A program made the translations under genes and the position numbers. 64,000 nucleotides of DNA, taken from NCBI GenBank assembly GCA_047967505.1, contig CM106539.1. One strand, given 5' to 3'. Shown one piece after another: positions 1 through 11,375 of the stretch; the stretch's first letter is position 1, and each line of letters starts with the position of its first letter. Source of the stretch: Dipteris shenzhenensis (taxonomy: Eukaryota; Polypodiophyta; Polypodiopsida; Gleicheniales). Below the pieces are notes generated by a model that searched no databases, was not told the DNA's origin, and saw only the letters and a program-made list of their open reading frames with translations.

Positions 1-570
1 ATCAAAGTCCAATTGATGTGTTGTGACCTGGCTCCTTAATGCTCGGGCAACAATGTCGTAATTTGGAGGGAGCTTTGTAATGATGAGTGACGCCAACTGA
101 CTCAAAGTCAAAGTAGCACTCATAGCCAATAATTGATCGTGGAGAATCTTGGACGCATCAAAAAAGGTTGCATAGAACTCCCTTTTGGGAACTTGAGACT
201 GTACAGCTGTCCCTGTAAGGTGACATCCCGCATAGCTGTGTCCCGGGCATAGAGGTCCTCAAGTGTAGGCCAAACCTTGGATGCACTCTCCAGTGTCTGA
301 ATCGCCAAATAAACTTCCTTGGTGATGGTCGTGAGTCGTGACCAAAGCTAAATGGGCCTTCGAATCCCGATCCCCCAACTTCGTGAACTCCTCTTGGAAC
401 TCATCCTCCTGGTTTGTATCATAGTTGATTGAGCTCTTGGGATGCTCAAGCCGCTGTTCATAACCCTGGACAGGCTGCCACGATCCTTTATTGAACAAAC
501 CAAATTTTCATGTTGAGCCTCCAATGAGCATAATTGGTGCCATCGAGCTTGTCTTCCTTGCTCATACAAG
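1..570 (-). pseudogene. Ty1-copia gag, N-terminal part, broken
   Basis: Reading the minus strand downward from about 570 gives a typical copia gag start (KLDGTNYAHWRLNMKIWF), then after stops and frame changes a stretch VWPTLEDLYARDTAMRDV followed by LYSLKFPKGSSM, with LASLITKLPPNYD-like coding near the left edge. This is the UBN2/copia capsid layout. In-frame stops appear just after MKIWFVQ, and the reading changes frame at least twice, so it is not functional. The element runs off the left end of the window. Its LTR and primer-binding site lie immediately upstream at 856-1312, which fits a minus-strand element. Confidence 0.65.
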
Positions 571-870
571 AGGAGCTGCGTTACCTGCTGCCAATCCTCT
601 TGAAGAGGAAGGCTGTCTCAAACAGCCGCGATACAAACAATGTGCGATAGCCGACATGATGGACTGAGCACGGGAGTGGCAGACTGCACACAACAGCCGC
701 CTTCTCAGTTTGCGTGGAGATGGTAGCACAGGAGCACACAGCAGCATCGAAACAACACAGCCTCCAAAGTGTGGGAATGGCAACAAAAATGGCGCCTTAA
801 CTCGTCTGAGTCTACGCTGCAAAAGCCCTCAAACAGTGTGCTGAAACTTGGTCCCTTTCATATGATACCA

Positions 871-1312
871 TGTGGAAGTGGAGTAGTGTGGAAGCATGCA
901 TCAGAGAGAGAGAGAGAGAATCTGCACAGATAGAGGCAATGGAAACTGTATATATAGCAGAGGAATACCCCAGCAGAGGAGGATAGAAATGGTCCAGAAG
1001 TGATGCTGTGAAGTGGAGTGGGCAGGGCTATAAATAACCTGCCATGTAGACCGACCCAGGGGCAATCAAGTGGCTGACCCCAGGGCCAGTCAACCGACCA
1101 GGCTGGTCGGTTGACCCGATCTCTAGGTCGGTGTAGCCTGACCAAGGTTGGCTTCATAAATGGCCTGGCCTACCAGCCCTAGAGGCTGGGCCTAGCAACC
1201 CCCCCAAAAGCCTTGAAAAAGGTCTTCAATCTCAGCCTATCCTCACAGAAATAAGGGCGGGCACACCCACATAAAAGCCCTCACTCACACTGAGATACAT
1301 ATAACTCCAACA
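871..1312 (-). repeat. 5' LTR of the copia element, with adjacent primer-binding site
   Basis: On the minus strand the segment begins TGTTGGAGTT and ends CTTCCACA, so it has TG...CA ends with short inverted termini. It is followed directly (870 downward) by TGGTATCATATGAAAG, whose first eight bases match the usual initiator-Met tRNA primer-binding site. A TATA-like stretch (tatatatag) lies at 949-958. A related LTR-like segment sits at 9528-9931. The second LTR is outside the window, so the boundaries rest on the terminal motifs alone. Confidence 0.6.
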
Positions 1313-1553
1313 AATGCAGGGCTGCCGAGGTAAGAGCGCATTGCAAAGTTGTTACCGACTCCATTGCAGCGATGGAAGATGATCTCCCAAAACAAAGTGA
1401 GGCCCTTCACAACCTTCTCTCTTTCTGGAAGTTGAGCTCCTTAGCTCTTACCCTTTCTCTGGATGCATTTCAGATCCTACAACTCAAGCTCTTCTCCTCC
1501 ATCACCACCAACCACTACATAAGATATCGGCTCTTCGGATTCACCACTATAGA

Positions 1554-1556
<3 letters not shown>
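1313..1556. other. no recognisable feature
   Basis: Short stretch between the copia LTR and the first (GA)n tract. It can be read open from an ATG at 1372, but that reading runs straight into the microsatellite and resembles no family I know. Confidence 0.5.
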
Positions 1557-1614
<58 letters not shown>

Positions 1615-1631
1615 CTACCGCAGCAGGTAGC

Positions 1632-1667
<36 letters not shown>

Positions 1668-1681
1668 AAGAAAGAAAGAAA
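1557..1681. repeat. (GA)n - 22-bp spacer - (GA)n(GAAA)n, the tail of LINE A1
   Basis: Two nearly pure GA runs (1557-1611 and about 1636-1665) flank a short unique spacer, and the second run grades into GAAA units that abut the LINE 3' end at 1682. Read on the LINE sense strand this is a (TTTC)n(TC)n tail in place of poly(A). Confidence 0.9.
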
Positions 1682-1942
1682 GTGTATTATTGTCCACTAA
1701 AGGCCAAAATGGGCCCATGGGACATCAAGAACTCTGCATACAAGATAGCACAAAATCAACGTGCCACAAAGAAGAGGCATCGTCGAATATCATCTAAGTG
1801 CTACGCAATACAATGCAAGTGAAAGTACATAATGTCAAATCTGAGCCTAAATACAAAGTAAACTAGATGCAAGGAAACCGCCCCTGGGTGCAAAATGGGG
1901 GGATGAGTACAATATGCCAATGCAAAGATACAAGTCCAGGTG

Positions 1943-4900
1943 TCACGGAGTCTGAGAACCAAAATAATACTGGAAATCCTATCCATCGACTCTGCCTCCT
2001 GCTATGAGAGTACAAATCTGAGCAAAGGTGAGGTGAGCGGCTGGTGGGGCGAGATCTCCATGAGTAAGTCTCCTCCGAAAAGCTGCCATCATCCTGGATC
2101 GTCTGGAGATGAAGCGACGAGTACGTCCCCTATGTAACAAGATCCTGCGGCGTCTACAAACCATCTCATATGTACATCCACAGGGTGGAGGCATGTGTCC
2201 TGTGTGAGCTCTGACCTCCTCGTGCTCCTCCTGGTCTCTGTCCTCTGGTATAGCGTGTGCCTGAGCTCTATCAGGCTGGGCTCTATCACGCTCCGGTCTG
2301 TGCTGATGGTCTCTGAGGTAGTCTCGTCGAAGCATAGTGGCCTCCCTGACATAAAGAGCTAGGCAATGCTGATCCTCGTAGTCCATCACTCGTGAGAGAG
2401 GTCCAAAGCCATCCGTGAAGAGACAGTGGAATCTACCTCTGAGCTCATAATATAGAGGGCATCTGCAAATGAAGTGCTCCTCTGACTCCACCTCTCCCAT
2501 GGTGCAACAAGGGCAGATCCTGGTCTCTCGGCCTGGTCGCCGTCCATCCTCCATGCGTCGCATCCTACCAGCCTCTATCTCGAGCTGATGCGAAGAGACT
2601 CTAAGCTGGCCAAGGGCAATCCTCAGTGAGTGGGACATGTGGATACCTGTATAGCCTGGTGGAATGACAAATCCATCCTCTGAGATCCGAAGGAAGTGGT
2701 CACGATATGTGGCCATCTTCGTCGGAAGCTGCGTGGGATAAATCCAAGTGCGATACGTATGAAGCTGCAGCAAGTCTGCTCTCGTGACCTGGCTAAGCTC
2801 GTGGCGAGTCAACTCGAGATGAGGGGCATCTATGCTGTATCGGAAGGGAGGCAGTCTATCCATGTCTAGTCCAAGAGATGTGAGCCACCTAGTGAGTCTG
2901 AAGTACCAGCAGTATCGGGCCCCAGATCGTGCCAACTCCATAGAAGATGCAAGTGCTAACCATGGCAACCGAGCTCTGCCTGCTGCTGAGTCTCCAAACT
3001 CCCTAACCCTATGCAAATACATGACCGACTGAAACGCTGCATCCAATGCAAGGGGAGTAGCTCCAAACTCTGCTAGCATGATCTCGTGCGGAACTGTAGC
3101 CTTGGCCCTAATGAGCCGAGAGAACATGATGATCTGTAACCTCTCTACTCGTCTCCAATCTGCAGCGCCGAGGTCTCCTGCCCAGAAAGGAGCTGCATAC
3201 ATCGCAGCTGGTCTCACCAATGTATCAAAAAGCAAGGATTTCGTATCGGGATGCTGAAAGTGGGACTGAAAACACTGACGCTCAAGATGAGCCAACGAAG
3301 CATACCCTTTACTAATCCTATCTCGTGCTGCATATGTCATGGTGAAAACCGGTTCCCTGAAAATTGCCCCCAAATAAGTGCTCTCTAACAAGCTCAATGG
3401 GCTGTCCGTCATATGTGAAGCAAAACTCATCCGTGCTGTAAATACGATCAGAGGTGTTGAAAACCATAACCTTGGTCTTGCCGAGGTTTACGGTCAACCC
3501 CCTGTCCTGACAAAACCTGTGGAGTGCCTCAATATGTGCCTGGAGGCCCTGAGCAGTAGAGGAAATGAGAACCACATCGTCCGCATATAGGAGGATAGGA
3601 ATGGAGGATCCTGAGAGAGTAGAGCCCACACCGCTGTCATCTGTATAAACATCTCTAGCTCATCAATATATAATCCAAAGAGAGTAGGAGAGAGTGGGCA
3701 ACCCTGCTTCACCCCCAATCGTGCTGCATACCTCCTCTGAGAGCCCCTCACGTGTCCGAACCCGACCAGTGACCCTCTCATACAAAGCCATGATAGCCCA
3801 CTGTATCTCTCCACTGAAGCCCATCTGGCGAATCCTCTGAAACAATCTGAATCGCGGAACTGTGTCAAATGCCTTCTTGAAGTCCACGAAGCAACAATAA
3901 AGCCGTTGCCTTCGTGACTTCGCCTCCTCTACCAGTGCCCTGAGTGTGAGGATGTGGTCAAGTGTCAAATGATCCCTGCGAAATCCAGCCTGCCCTCTGG
4001 CTCTGAGTCCTGTCATCTCGGCATGGTCATTTATACAGCTTTCCAAAACTGATGCATAGATCTTGGCCATAACGTGGCCAATCATGATGGTCCTGTGATT
4101 CGACGGCTCCATAGGGTCCCCCGACTTGTGGATAGGTACTATGGTATTGCCTAACCAGGACTGTGGTAGGCCTGTACAAACAGACTTATTGAAGAGACGG
4201 GAAAGAACAAAATCTAAGGCATCAATCCCATGGATTACATACTCCGCTTGCAATCCATCATGATCCTTAGCTCTCCCGTTCTTCAATCGGTGGACTGCTG
4301 CACGGACACTCTCTGGTGTGAAGAGACTAGATGAAGCTGGCCTAGGGGAATGGGATAAATCGATGGCTGGCTGATCTGGAACATCGTATAGAGCTGAAGT
4401 GTATGCAGACCAGACACGTGGATCTGTGAGGGGGCTCTGAGACTTCGAGCGGAGGAATTTTCTCTAGAATTCCTTGGAGTCACAGCTGAAAAGCAAGCTT
4501 CTCAGCTCCTCCTCATTCCGGGCTAGAAATTGGCGTTTCTTGCGCCTAACCAACCACTTGTAGTCTCTCTTGGTTTCGGCAAGGAGGGGAGACTTCTCCT
4601 TGGTCTCAAGGTGAAGTTTCCTGCGGAGTTCCTTACACTCCTTGTCATACCAACCGTTGCAAGGAACAAGACCAACCGGTGGGGGACTAGACGAATGACA
4701 TGTGGCAGGGAACGACATGTGAGCGGCAGAAACGAGTGAAGTATGTACAAGTTCCCACCGGTCCTGCGTGGATGGTAGAGCATCTAATAGATGAGGACGG
4801 AGTAGGCGGCTGAGGTTCTGGCTATATACATCATCGAACTGGTGGTCGAAATGAACCTCGTAATAGGGTTGGCGGTCATGATAACGAGGGGGGGGTCATG

Positions 4901-5761
4901 GGAGACATTAGTCAAAGTAAAGTGGATGAGTGCATGGTCGGCAGAGGGCATGAAGGGGCTAACAGTAAGGCTATGGATGGAAGGGACTAGAGTCGGGGGA
5001 CCTATGATGTAGTCGATCACGCTAGTACCACGCCCAGAAGCAGAAGAGAATGTAGGCATGGAAGACTGTGGCCACCTGGACAAGCCGTTATAAATGACCA
5101 TACTGTGCGAGGTGAGGAGCTCCAGTAACTGACGTCCCTGATCTGTGGGCTGTACTGTGCAGTCTGATGAAGTCCGACAGAGGCTATCATTGTGAAATGC
5201 TGGGAGTATGACCGGATCCTCCATGAAGTCATAAGTGAGGGCCTGTCTGTCTGAGGTCCTCGCGTTGAAGTCTCCTAAAAGGATGACTTCTCCGCGATGT
5301 GAAAAATCTGCAATGTCCGCTGAGAGATCCTCAAATATGGACTGGCCTGGTCCAGTGGAAGAATAGATCGACTGCGCCGGGGGGAAGTAGCAAACTGCAA
5401 TAAAAAGATCTCGCTGAGGGGCTCTACGGCAGATGCGTACCCACAAGAATCGGGCATGTGAATCCGCTCTCTCCACTGTGATGATCCGATCGAGATGCTC
5501 TCTGTACAAAATGGCCACTCCTCCAGATCCTCTCACTCCAAATGTTCGAGTGTGCTGCCTGAAGGCAGATCTCCATGTATACCCTGTCACTTGTGGCAAA
5601 GGTCTCTCTGGACTCTCGTGTGTCTCCGTGAAAAAGATGATATCTCTCCCAAAGAATGCCCCCCGTAGATTGCCTGGCTGTGCTGTAAAAGAACCATTGC
5701 AGTTCCATACAGCGATGCGTAGACTATCTGACGGGTGGTGTGTCCCATGGGCCCTGTCCCA
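1943..5761 (-). pseudogene. LINE A1 ORF2: endonuclease-reverse transcriptase, frameshifted
   Basis: Starting directly after the ORF1 stop, the frame reads IAVWNCNGSF, then FFTETHESPERPLP, LLGDFNART and SADHALIHF. These are the start, the metal-binding and the catalytic D-H motifs of an APE-type endonuclease. The reverse transcriptase follows: KSGDP, GQAGFRRDH, CFVDFKKAFDTVPR, GLYIDELE and the intact catalytic YADDVV near 3565-3585. The C-terminus has CPCC-x9-HFICRCP, a LINE CCHC motif. Damage: a frameshift at the G8 run near 4888-4895, a stop near 4464, frameshifts near 3720, 3610 and 3345, and a CAG-to-TAG change at 1979-1981. That last change removes the final codons, which copies A2 and A3 keep (ending YFGSQ-x-P). 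Expected full product is about 1,270 residues. Confidence 0.85.
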
Positions 5762-7213
5762 TCAAGCGGTCGTAGCAGGAGGTGGAGATGGGGCTATATC
5801 TGCTGGTCTGTCATCTCTAAGCACTGTGGGAGCACGCCTCAAAGTGCCTGTGATGAGTCTGCCATCCCTGATCACTGCCCACTTGCCCTGAGCTCGGGTT
5901 GCATCTCTCTGAGGCATGAGCGCCTTGCGCTCCTCAACCTGTATCTGAGTCAGATCCTCGTCCATGGAAATCTGTGGGTGGTCTCTGAGTGTCCCTCTCC
6001 TCCTGAGGGCAGCTAGACGTGCCTGGGCATCTCTGAATCTGATAATGAGGGGCTGCTCTCTAGTTCGATCCCTCCCGACTCTATATGATCCTACTATGCC
6101 ATGATCCTGTACTCCCAGTGTCTGAGAGACAAAGGTCACAGCCTGTGTCATCGTGGACTCTGTCGCCGAGGGCAAGATACCACGAATGCGAATGTTGAGG
6201 GCCTTTGTGGCCCTCTGCTGTGACTCGGCCAATGTAGCTGATACAGTCGATCTCTGAGGCTGTGATGGCTGACGGCGGGCGACATCCACCCACTCTGTGG
6301 CTCTCTGGACCTCTGTCTGAAGGGAGGTCAAACGCTCCTCAACCGCTGCTACTGCTGTAGTGGGAGATGTGTCTATGTGCTGAACGCGAGTCTCGATCTG
6401 CTGCACTCGCTCTGTGTGTCCATGAATCTCTCCAGCAAGAGTCCTATGAGTCGCCTGTAAGACCTGAAGATCTGTCCTAATAGACAAGATCTCCCGATCC
6501 TGCTGTGTCACTCGATCAGCAAGAGATGCAACCTGAGCTGTAAGTAGAGCAATGGTCTTGTCCTTCCTGTGAAGCATCTGAAGGGCAGCTTGGAGGTGGG
6601 TCTCAAAGTGCTGAAGCTCTGGTAGGATGTGGCGGCAAGGACAAACAGCACAAGGCATGGAAGGAGAAAGAAAGGGAGAAAGGGGGGAAACCGGTAAGGT
6701 GGGTAGCGGGGATGAAGGAGAAGGTTGGAAAGGGGGAGAGAAAGCGGGTACCGGGGATGGAGAGGAGGGGATGGGTAAAGTCTGTAGAGAGGATGAGGAG
6801 GAGGGAGCCTCTGGCAAAGTAGGTAAAATAGGCAACAAAGGGGGGGAAGAGGTGACAGAGGGCTGTGAGAGGGGGAGCAAAAAGGGTGGAGAAGGGGTAG
6901 GAGAAGAAGGAACCTGAGAGGGGAGGGGTGAAAAAAACTGCGGGTACAAAGTAGCTATGGGCGGAAGATGAGATAATGGAGCTGAAACCGGTGTACCTGC
7001 GACTGGGAGTGCGGAAAGTGCGGGCACTGCGCTGGGCGGAAGATGAGATAGTGGAGCTGAAACCGGTGTACCTGCGACTGGGAGTGCGGCAAGTGCAGGC
7101 ACTGCGCTGTCCTTTGAAGAAGATGCAAGTCCTCTTCTACTATAGTGCAGCATATCGGTCGTGGCGGCCATTGATGTTGCTGCTTCTGTAACATGCTGGA
7201 CGGTGTCGGCCAT
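5762..7213 (-). CDS. LINE A1 ORF1 protein (coiled coil + RRM, L1/Tx1-like)
   Basis: Intact 483-codon ORF starting MADTVQHVTEAAT. Layout: two 25-residue tandem repeats (each with ALPVAGTPVSAPLSHLPP) at about 35-88; a Pro/Ser-rich tract to about 185; CAVCPC; a long heptad-like coiled coil at about 205-330; then NIRIRGI...LIIRFRDAQARL (RRM-like) and IQVEERKALMPQRDATRAQG (C-terminal domain-like) to the end. This is the nucleic-acid chaperone layout of animal and algal L1/Tx1 ORF1 proteins, which bind LINE RNA as trimers. Flowering-plant L1 ORF1 normally has a zinc knuckle instead. The frame ends in TGA and continues in the same frame into ORF2. The ATG chosen is the first one and leaves a 64-nt leader. 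Confidence 0.8.
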   Translation of the reverse strand: MADTVQHVTEAATSMAATTDMLHYSRRGLASSSKDSAVPALAALPVAGTPVSAPLSHLPPSAVPALSALPVAGTPVSAPLSHLPPIATLYPQFFSPLPSQVPSSPTPSPPFLLPLSQPSVTSSPPLLPILPTLPEAPSSSSSLQTLPIPSSPSPVPAFSPPFQPSPSSPLPTLPVSPLSPFLSPSMPCAVCPCRHILPELQHFETHLQAALQMLHRKDKTIALLTAQVASLADRVTQQDREILSIRTDLQVLQATHRTLAGEIHGHTERVQQIETRVQHIDTSPTTAVAAVEERLTSLQTEVQRATEWVDVARRQPSQPQRSTVSATLAESQQRATKALNIRIRGILPSATESTMTQAVTFVSQTLGVQDHGIVGSYRVGRDRTREQPLIIRFRDAQARLAALRRRGTLRDHPQISMDEDLTQIQVEERKALMPQRDATRAQGKWAVIRDGRLITGTLRRAPTVLRDDRPADIAPSPPPATTA

Positions 7214-7274
7214 GTTTAATTACGGGAAACTGGCAACATTGAAAAGCGGGAGATGGCAAGCGCTGCCAATGTGC

Positions 7275-7882
<608 letters not shown>

Positions 7883-9183
7883 GTTTATTAAAGTCTTCGG
7901 GAGACCGTGAAGGTCTATGAGACTAAAGATAAATGATACAATGAGCATAACGATGGCGGTCTCAAAACGGGCCAGCCAACCGTTTCTACAAAAAAGAGGT
8001 TATGAAGGACGGTGTGTCTAGTCCTGATACAAAAAAATATGTGTCTACCTCCAGATGATACAAAAAAGAAGGGGGGGGCACCAAAAATGGGGCAGAGGGG
8101 GGAGATACAATATATATGTGCAGGTGGTGATAGTCAGAGACCAATCATAGAGGGGCCGTCAAATGGGAGGTCGGAAAAAAACCCTGCGATAGATGATTGG
8201 CCTCTGACGTCACGCGGCCTAGTCGAGCTCGGTCGATGGGGGCGGTGGGTGGCCCTGTGGATGAGGGCAACAGTAACCCCGGTGGGGCGGGCAGAGAGCA
8301 GAGATGAGATGTCATGGACCCGGATGTGTGAGTCTGTCCGCTGGCGCAGTTGTCGTGGCTTTGGCTCTCGCTCACGTCCGCATCGTCGGCTAGACTGAGG
8401 AGAGGTATCCTGTGACTGGAAGAAATCAGTGATAGGCCGCTGGGTGTCCTCACGCTGTGTGTGCTGCGCGTGTCGCCGTGCTCGGAGAGAGGTATCTTGG
8501 TGGCGAGTCATCTCATGTAAGAAAGTGGCTAGGCATCGCTGATCCGAGAACTGCATCATGTGTGGGAGGGGGCCGAATCCGTCGCGGAAGAGGCAGTGGT
8601 ACCGGCCTCGAATGGCATAATAGATAGGACATCTGAAAGCAAAGTGCTCCTCCGACTCGATCTCCTGCAAGTCGCAAAGTGGGCAAAGGAGGCCCTCTTG
8701 TGGGGAAGGGGGGGATACCCTCTGTGCATCCGCTCTCGATCCGTAATCAGTGTGATGAAACCCTAAACTGACCGAGGGAGATCCAGAGCGCATGTGGTAG
8801 ATGAAGCTGTGTGTAACCCGGAGGTGTGATGAAGCCCTCCTGTGAGATCTAGAGGCAGTGTTGGCGGTAGAAGTCGAGCTTCACAGGAAGCTCGGAGTGA
8901 AGAAACCATGTCCGCGAGGTGTGGAGTTGGAGCAGATCCGCTCGAATGAGCCGGTTGACCTCCTGGTCAGTGGGAGAGAGGGGAGATGGTGGAGTGTCGA
9001 GGTTGTACTGAAAAGGAGGCAACCGGTCTAAGTCAAGGCCCAGTCAGGTGAACCAACTGGAAAGACGACTATACCAGCATCGCTGGTCCCCATCAACGGA
9101 TAAGGCCATAGAGGAGGATAGGGCTAGCCAAGGTAGGTGGAGGTGCTGAAATCCCTGACTCTGTGGAGATAAGTGATAGCCTG
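7883..9183 (-). mobile_element. LINE B1, 5'-truncated copy
   Basis: The 3' end (7883-7923) is GTTTATTAAAGTCTTCGGG followed by the conserved hairpin and GTCTATGAGAC. Upstream it codes the C-terminal part of ORF2: CPLCDLQEIESEEHFAFRCP (CCHC) and YHCLFRDGFGPLPHM. The same subfamily occurs as LINE L at 51373. Sequence shared with L stops at gatagcctg (9183), where B1 passes straight into a (GA)n tract, so it is truncated inside ORF2 with microsatellite on both sides. Frameshifts and small deletions are present. Confidence 0.85.
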
Positions 9184-9188
9184 GAGAG

Positions 9189-9222
<34 letters not shown>
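9184..9222. repeat. (GA)n at the 5' junction of LINE B1
   Basis: A nearly pure GA run abutting the truncated 5' end of B1. It is (TC)n on the LINE sense strand, the same sequence type as the 3' tail. Confidence 0.9.
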
Positions 9223-9225
<3 letters not shown>

Positions 9226-9527
9226 CAAAAGCGAGCCAGATAGAGAGCTCTTGTGAATTATGGCCCAATGATTCGATGTAGTATTGTGAATCGTCCATTG
9301 TAGGTAACATATTCTTAATGAACTGGTTAGTAAAAAAAATACTTTCTCGCCCAAATGTGTTATTGAAGTAGGTAAAGATTGGTGATGGATAATTTTAATG
9401 GAGAACTGCTTAGATGAATAGTCTTTTCTTCTATAAGTCATCAATCTATTTTTGTAACTCTTCGATTTCTATCGTATTCATCCTGTAATGATTATGCCTA
9501 TCTCTATTCATTCAAAAATGCATACAC
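9223..9527. other. no recognisable feature
   Basis: AT-richer unique sequence between the microsatellite and an LTR-like segment. No coding similarity or repeats seen. Confidence 0.5.
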
Positions 9528-9931
9528 CTTGAAAAAGTTATGAGGTCTAAAAGGTGTTGGGTGAATGGAGAGAATGCTCTAGGAGAACCCCAAAGTGAGA
9601 CTGCCAAGATAATGGAGAGAGAGCCCTATTTATAGGGTTGTATGTTGATCAACCCAAGGGACTTTGTTAACCGACCCAAGGTCAATCAGCCAATCTAGGT
9701 CAAGTCGGTTGACTTGGGTGACCCGATCGGGGTTACTAAGCTAGGTTAACCCGACGAGGGTCTGCTACCCCAGGCGGCTTGTTTGGCCCTCTAATTTGCC
9801 CCTATGCCCTGGGAAACCTCGCCTTAGAGCAGGTGGAATCAGTCCCAATCTGAGTTAGAACTCTTACACTTATTTGGGCATGCACACCCACGAATAAGCC
9901 CCTCTCTCACTTGAGATGCCATACTCTAACA
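9528..9931 (-). repeat. LTR-like segment related to the 871-1312 LTR
   Basis: On the minus strand it begins TGTTAGAGTATGGCATCTC. It shares with the LTR at 871-1312 the order of several motifs: in plus orientation, gaccgaccca/aaccgaccca, caatca, gtcggttgac followed later by gacccgatc, and gggcatgcacacccac-aa-ataag near the end. The left boundary is uncertain. No flanking duplication was identified, so it may be a solo or broken LTR. Confidence 0.45.
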
Positions 9932-10083
9932 TTATGAGGATTCAACTTCCATGCAGCTATTTCAGCCAGCTTAGTGAATTGTCTAAGATGGTTGGTTGAA
10001 CATTTTAACCTCGTACTTCACTTTCAAGTTTAGGGCTGCTAAATACTTCTTTCTTCTATCTTCCTCACTCTTTTTGGGTAATT

Positions 10084-10555
10084 CTAAAGAGAGTTTCCAA
10101 AACCTGTCTGTAAATTACTCTCATTGTCGAATTGCCTGAACCGTTTCCAATGGAAGGTCAAGTTCTCTTCATGCCTCAATGGTATGAAAGTGGCTTTCAG
10201 TTGTTCTAGGAACGTAGCCCATTCAAGGATAGGCTCTCTTTCCTTTTGTACCAATGACCACCACGTTAAAGCATCCTTTTGTAGAGGCAAGGGGCAAAGT
10301 ATAGCTCATAATGGCGAATCCAATTAAGGAATTTATCACCCTCCCTTGCTCCATCATATTTAGGGAATTCAATTCTCTCTTGTGATTGGAATTTGACTCT
10401 TTTCGAAGGAGTACTTAGATATTCATCCCCAAAATTTAGAACTTAGTCCCTAGCTTTGTCATTATGGACTGTTCAATCATATTGCTGAGTTGAGAAACCA
10501 GCTTATCAGTGGGAGACTCTTCCTCTCTTCTCCTTGCATTTGGATTATAGTCCAT
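10084..10555 (-). pseudogene. Ty3-gypsy gag fragment
   Basis: The minus strand reads KDALTWWSLVQKEREPI, then WATFLEQLKATFIPL, then a conserved RF-type stretch, the core of a Retrotrans_gag capsid. Weaker gag N-terminal coding (EESPTDKLVSQLSNMIEQ) lies just upstream in another frame. Stops and frame changes make it a relic. No LTR or pol belonging to it is recognisable nearby. Confidence 0.6.
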
Positions 10556-10697
10556 GTGTGCCAAATTTTGGACTTGTTATAGGCTTGTGATGCTCAAAAG
10601 AGGCACAAGGCAGAGTTTAACAAATGGGAGTGAATGTGGCTTGTCTATATGCTGATTTGAGTCTCTTTTTGGTGTTTTCTAGCTAAAAAATCTGCAG

Positions 10698-10765
10698 GCA
10701 CTTTTCACGGACAAGGTGAAGCCCTTTGCCAGGCAGTTGCTTTCAGTCATAGGAGATTTGAGAAG
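10698..10765 (+). CDS. SET-domain protein gene, exon 'a' (internal)
   Basis: 68-nt exon bounded by tctgcag| and |gtgagg. It reads ALFTDKVKPFARQLLSVIGDLR plus two bases, which combine with the first base of the next exon to give Arg. In SET proteins of the Rubisco-LSMT/SETD3 class a helical segment of this kind precedes the conserved ...FLW... motif. On its own it would not be convincing; support comes from exact phase agreement with the exons at 11032 and 28719. Upstream exons should lie in or before the left part of the window, but I could not find them. Confidence 0.65.
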
Positions 10766-11031
10766 GTGAGGGAACTTTCAAGTGGTTCCAAGCCATCTCC
10801 GTTCTCCTTTGTTTGCCATGTTAATTCTAGATAGAGCACTGATAGGTGTACAAAATTTGTTCACGTAATATCATATGATTTACTTAAAATCATGGCACCT
10901 TGTGAGAAATTACTAATGCTTGCTGATAGACACAGATATGTTTTAAAAAATTTATCTTGTAGGCACACTCGGCAGGATGTTTAAAACAAATGTGTACTAA
11001 GTCACTTATATAAATCTTTGTATTCCTGCAG

Positions 11032-11058
11032 GGAGATTGAATTTCAGGACTTTCTGTG
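11032..11058 (+). CDS. SET-domain protein gene, 27-nt microexon 'b'
   Basis: Bounded by tattcctgcag| and |gtatgc. It reads (R)EIEFQDFL and leaves TG, completed to Trp by the first G of the exon 17.7 kb downstream. It is separated from exon 'a' by a 266-bp intron. Microexons of this size occur in plant genes. The peptide EFQDFLW followed by ANCIFWTRALNIP is the part of the SET fold that leads into the catalytic core. Confidence 0.65.
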
Positions 11059-11375
11059 GTATGCTATTTACGCCCTCCAGGAAATCCTATCTGCTTCCTT
11101 TGCTGTAATTGTTTTTATGTTATGGGAAAATAACCCATGAATATGAGGCTTGTCTGTCACTCAAACCCTGCAATGTGAAGTCAAACGTGTGAAGATAAAG
11201 CAAGAAATTATAACATCGGTATAATAGTTTCTATGTGCTTGGTGAGAAGCCAAGTTGTAAGAGTTGTTCTTAAACCATTGGTGAAGGAAAGCAAATTGCA
11301 CCACCTTTTGTCCAAATCAATACAATGTAGATAGATCTCAGGAATACCTAAGACTTGAGGCCATCACTCAAGACA

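Larger units (their letters stand above)
1682..7277 (-). mobile_element. LINE A1, full-length non-LTR retrotransposon
   Basis: About 5.6 kb on the minus strand. In order it holds a short 5' UTR (about 64 nt), ORF1 (coiled coil plus RRM), an in-frame TGA, ORF2 (apurinic-type endonuclease, reverse transcriptase, C-terminal CCHC), a 3' UTR and a structured 3' end (GTCC-GGCC-loop-GGGCC-GGGAC in plus orientation). Both ends touch (GA)n: 7278-7331 upstream and 1557-1681 downstream. ORF2 carries a stop and several frameshifts, so this copy is dead although structurally complete. Two truncated copies of the same subfamily lie at 18829-20232 and 39186-39903. No conventional target-site duplication can be seen, because the flanks are microsatellite on both sides. 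Confidence 0.88.

Noticed and set aside
1372-1797. Open frame of 141 codons across the (GA)n tract
   Set aside because: Most of it is ERERER translated from the microsatellite. Frames through (GA)n are open by composition and carry no coding evidence.
2089-2352. Alternative minus-strand frame (MSGRPLCFDE...) conserved in A1, A2 and A3
   Set aside because: It is a shadow of the ORF2 C-terminal frame and appears conserved only because the copies are nearly identical in DNA.
10581-10640. Possible upstream exon (ACDAQKRHKAEFNKWE) after a ttatag acceptor
   Set aside because: No donor site is found before an in-frame stop, and similarity to SET proteins is not clear enough.
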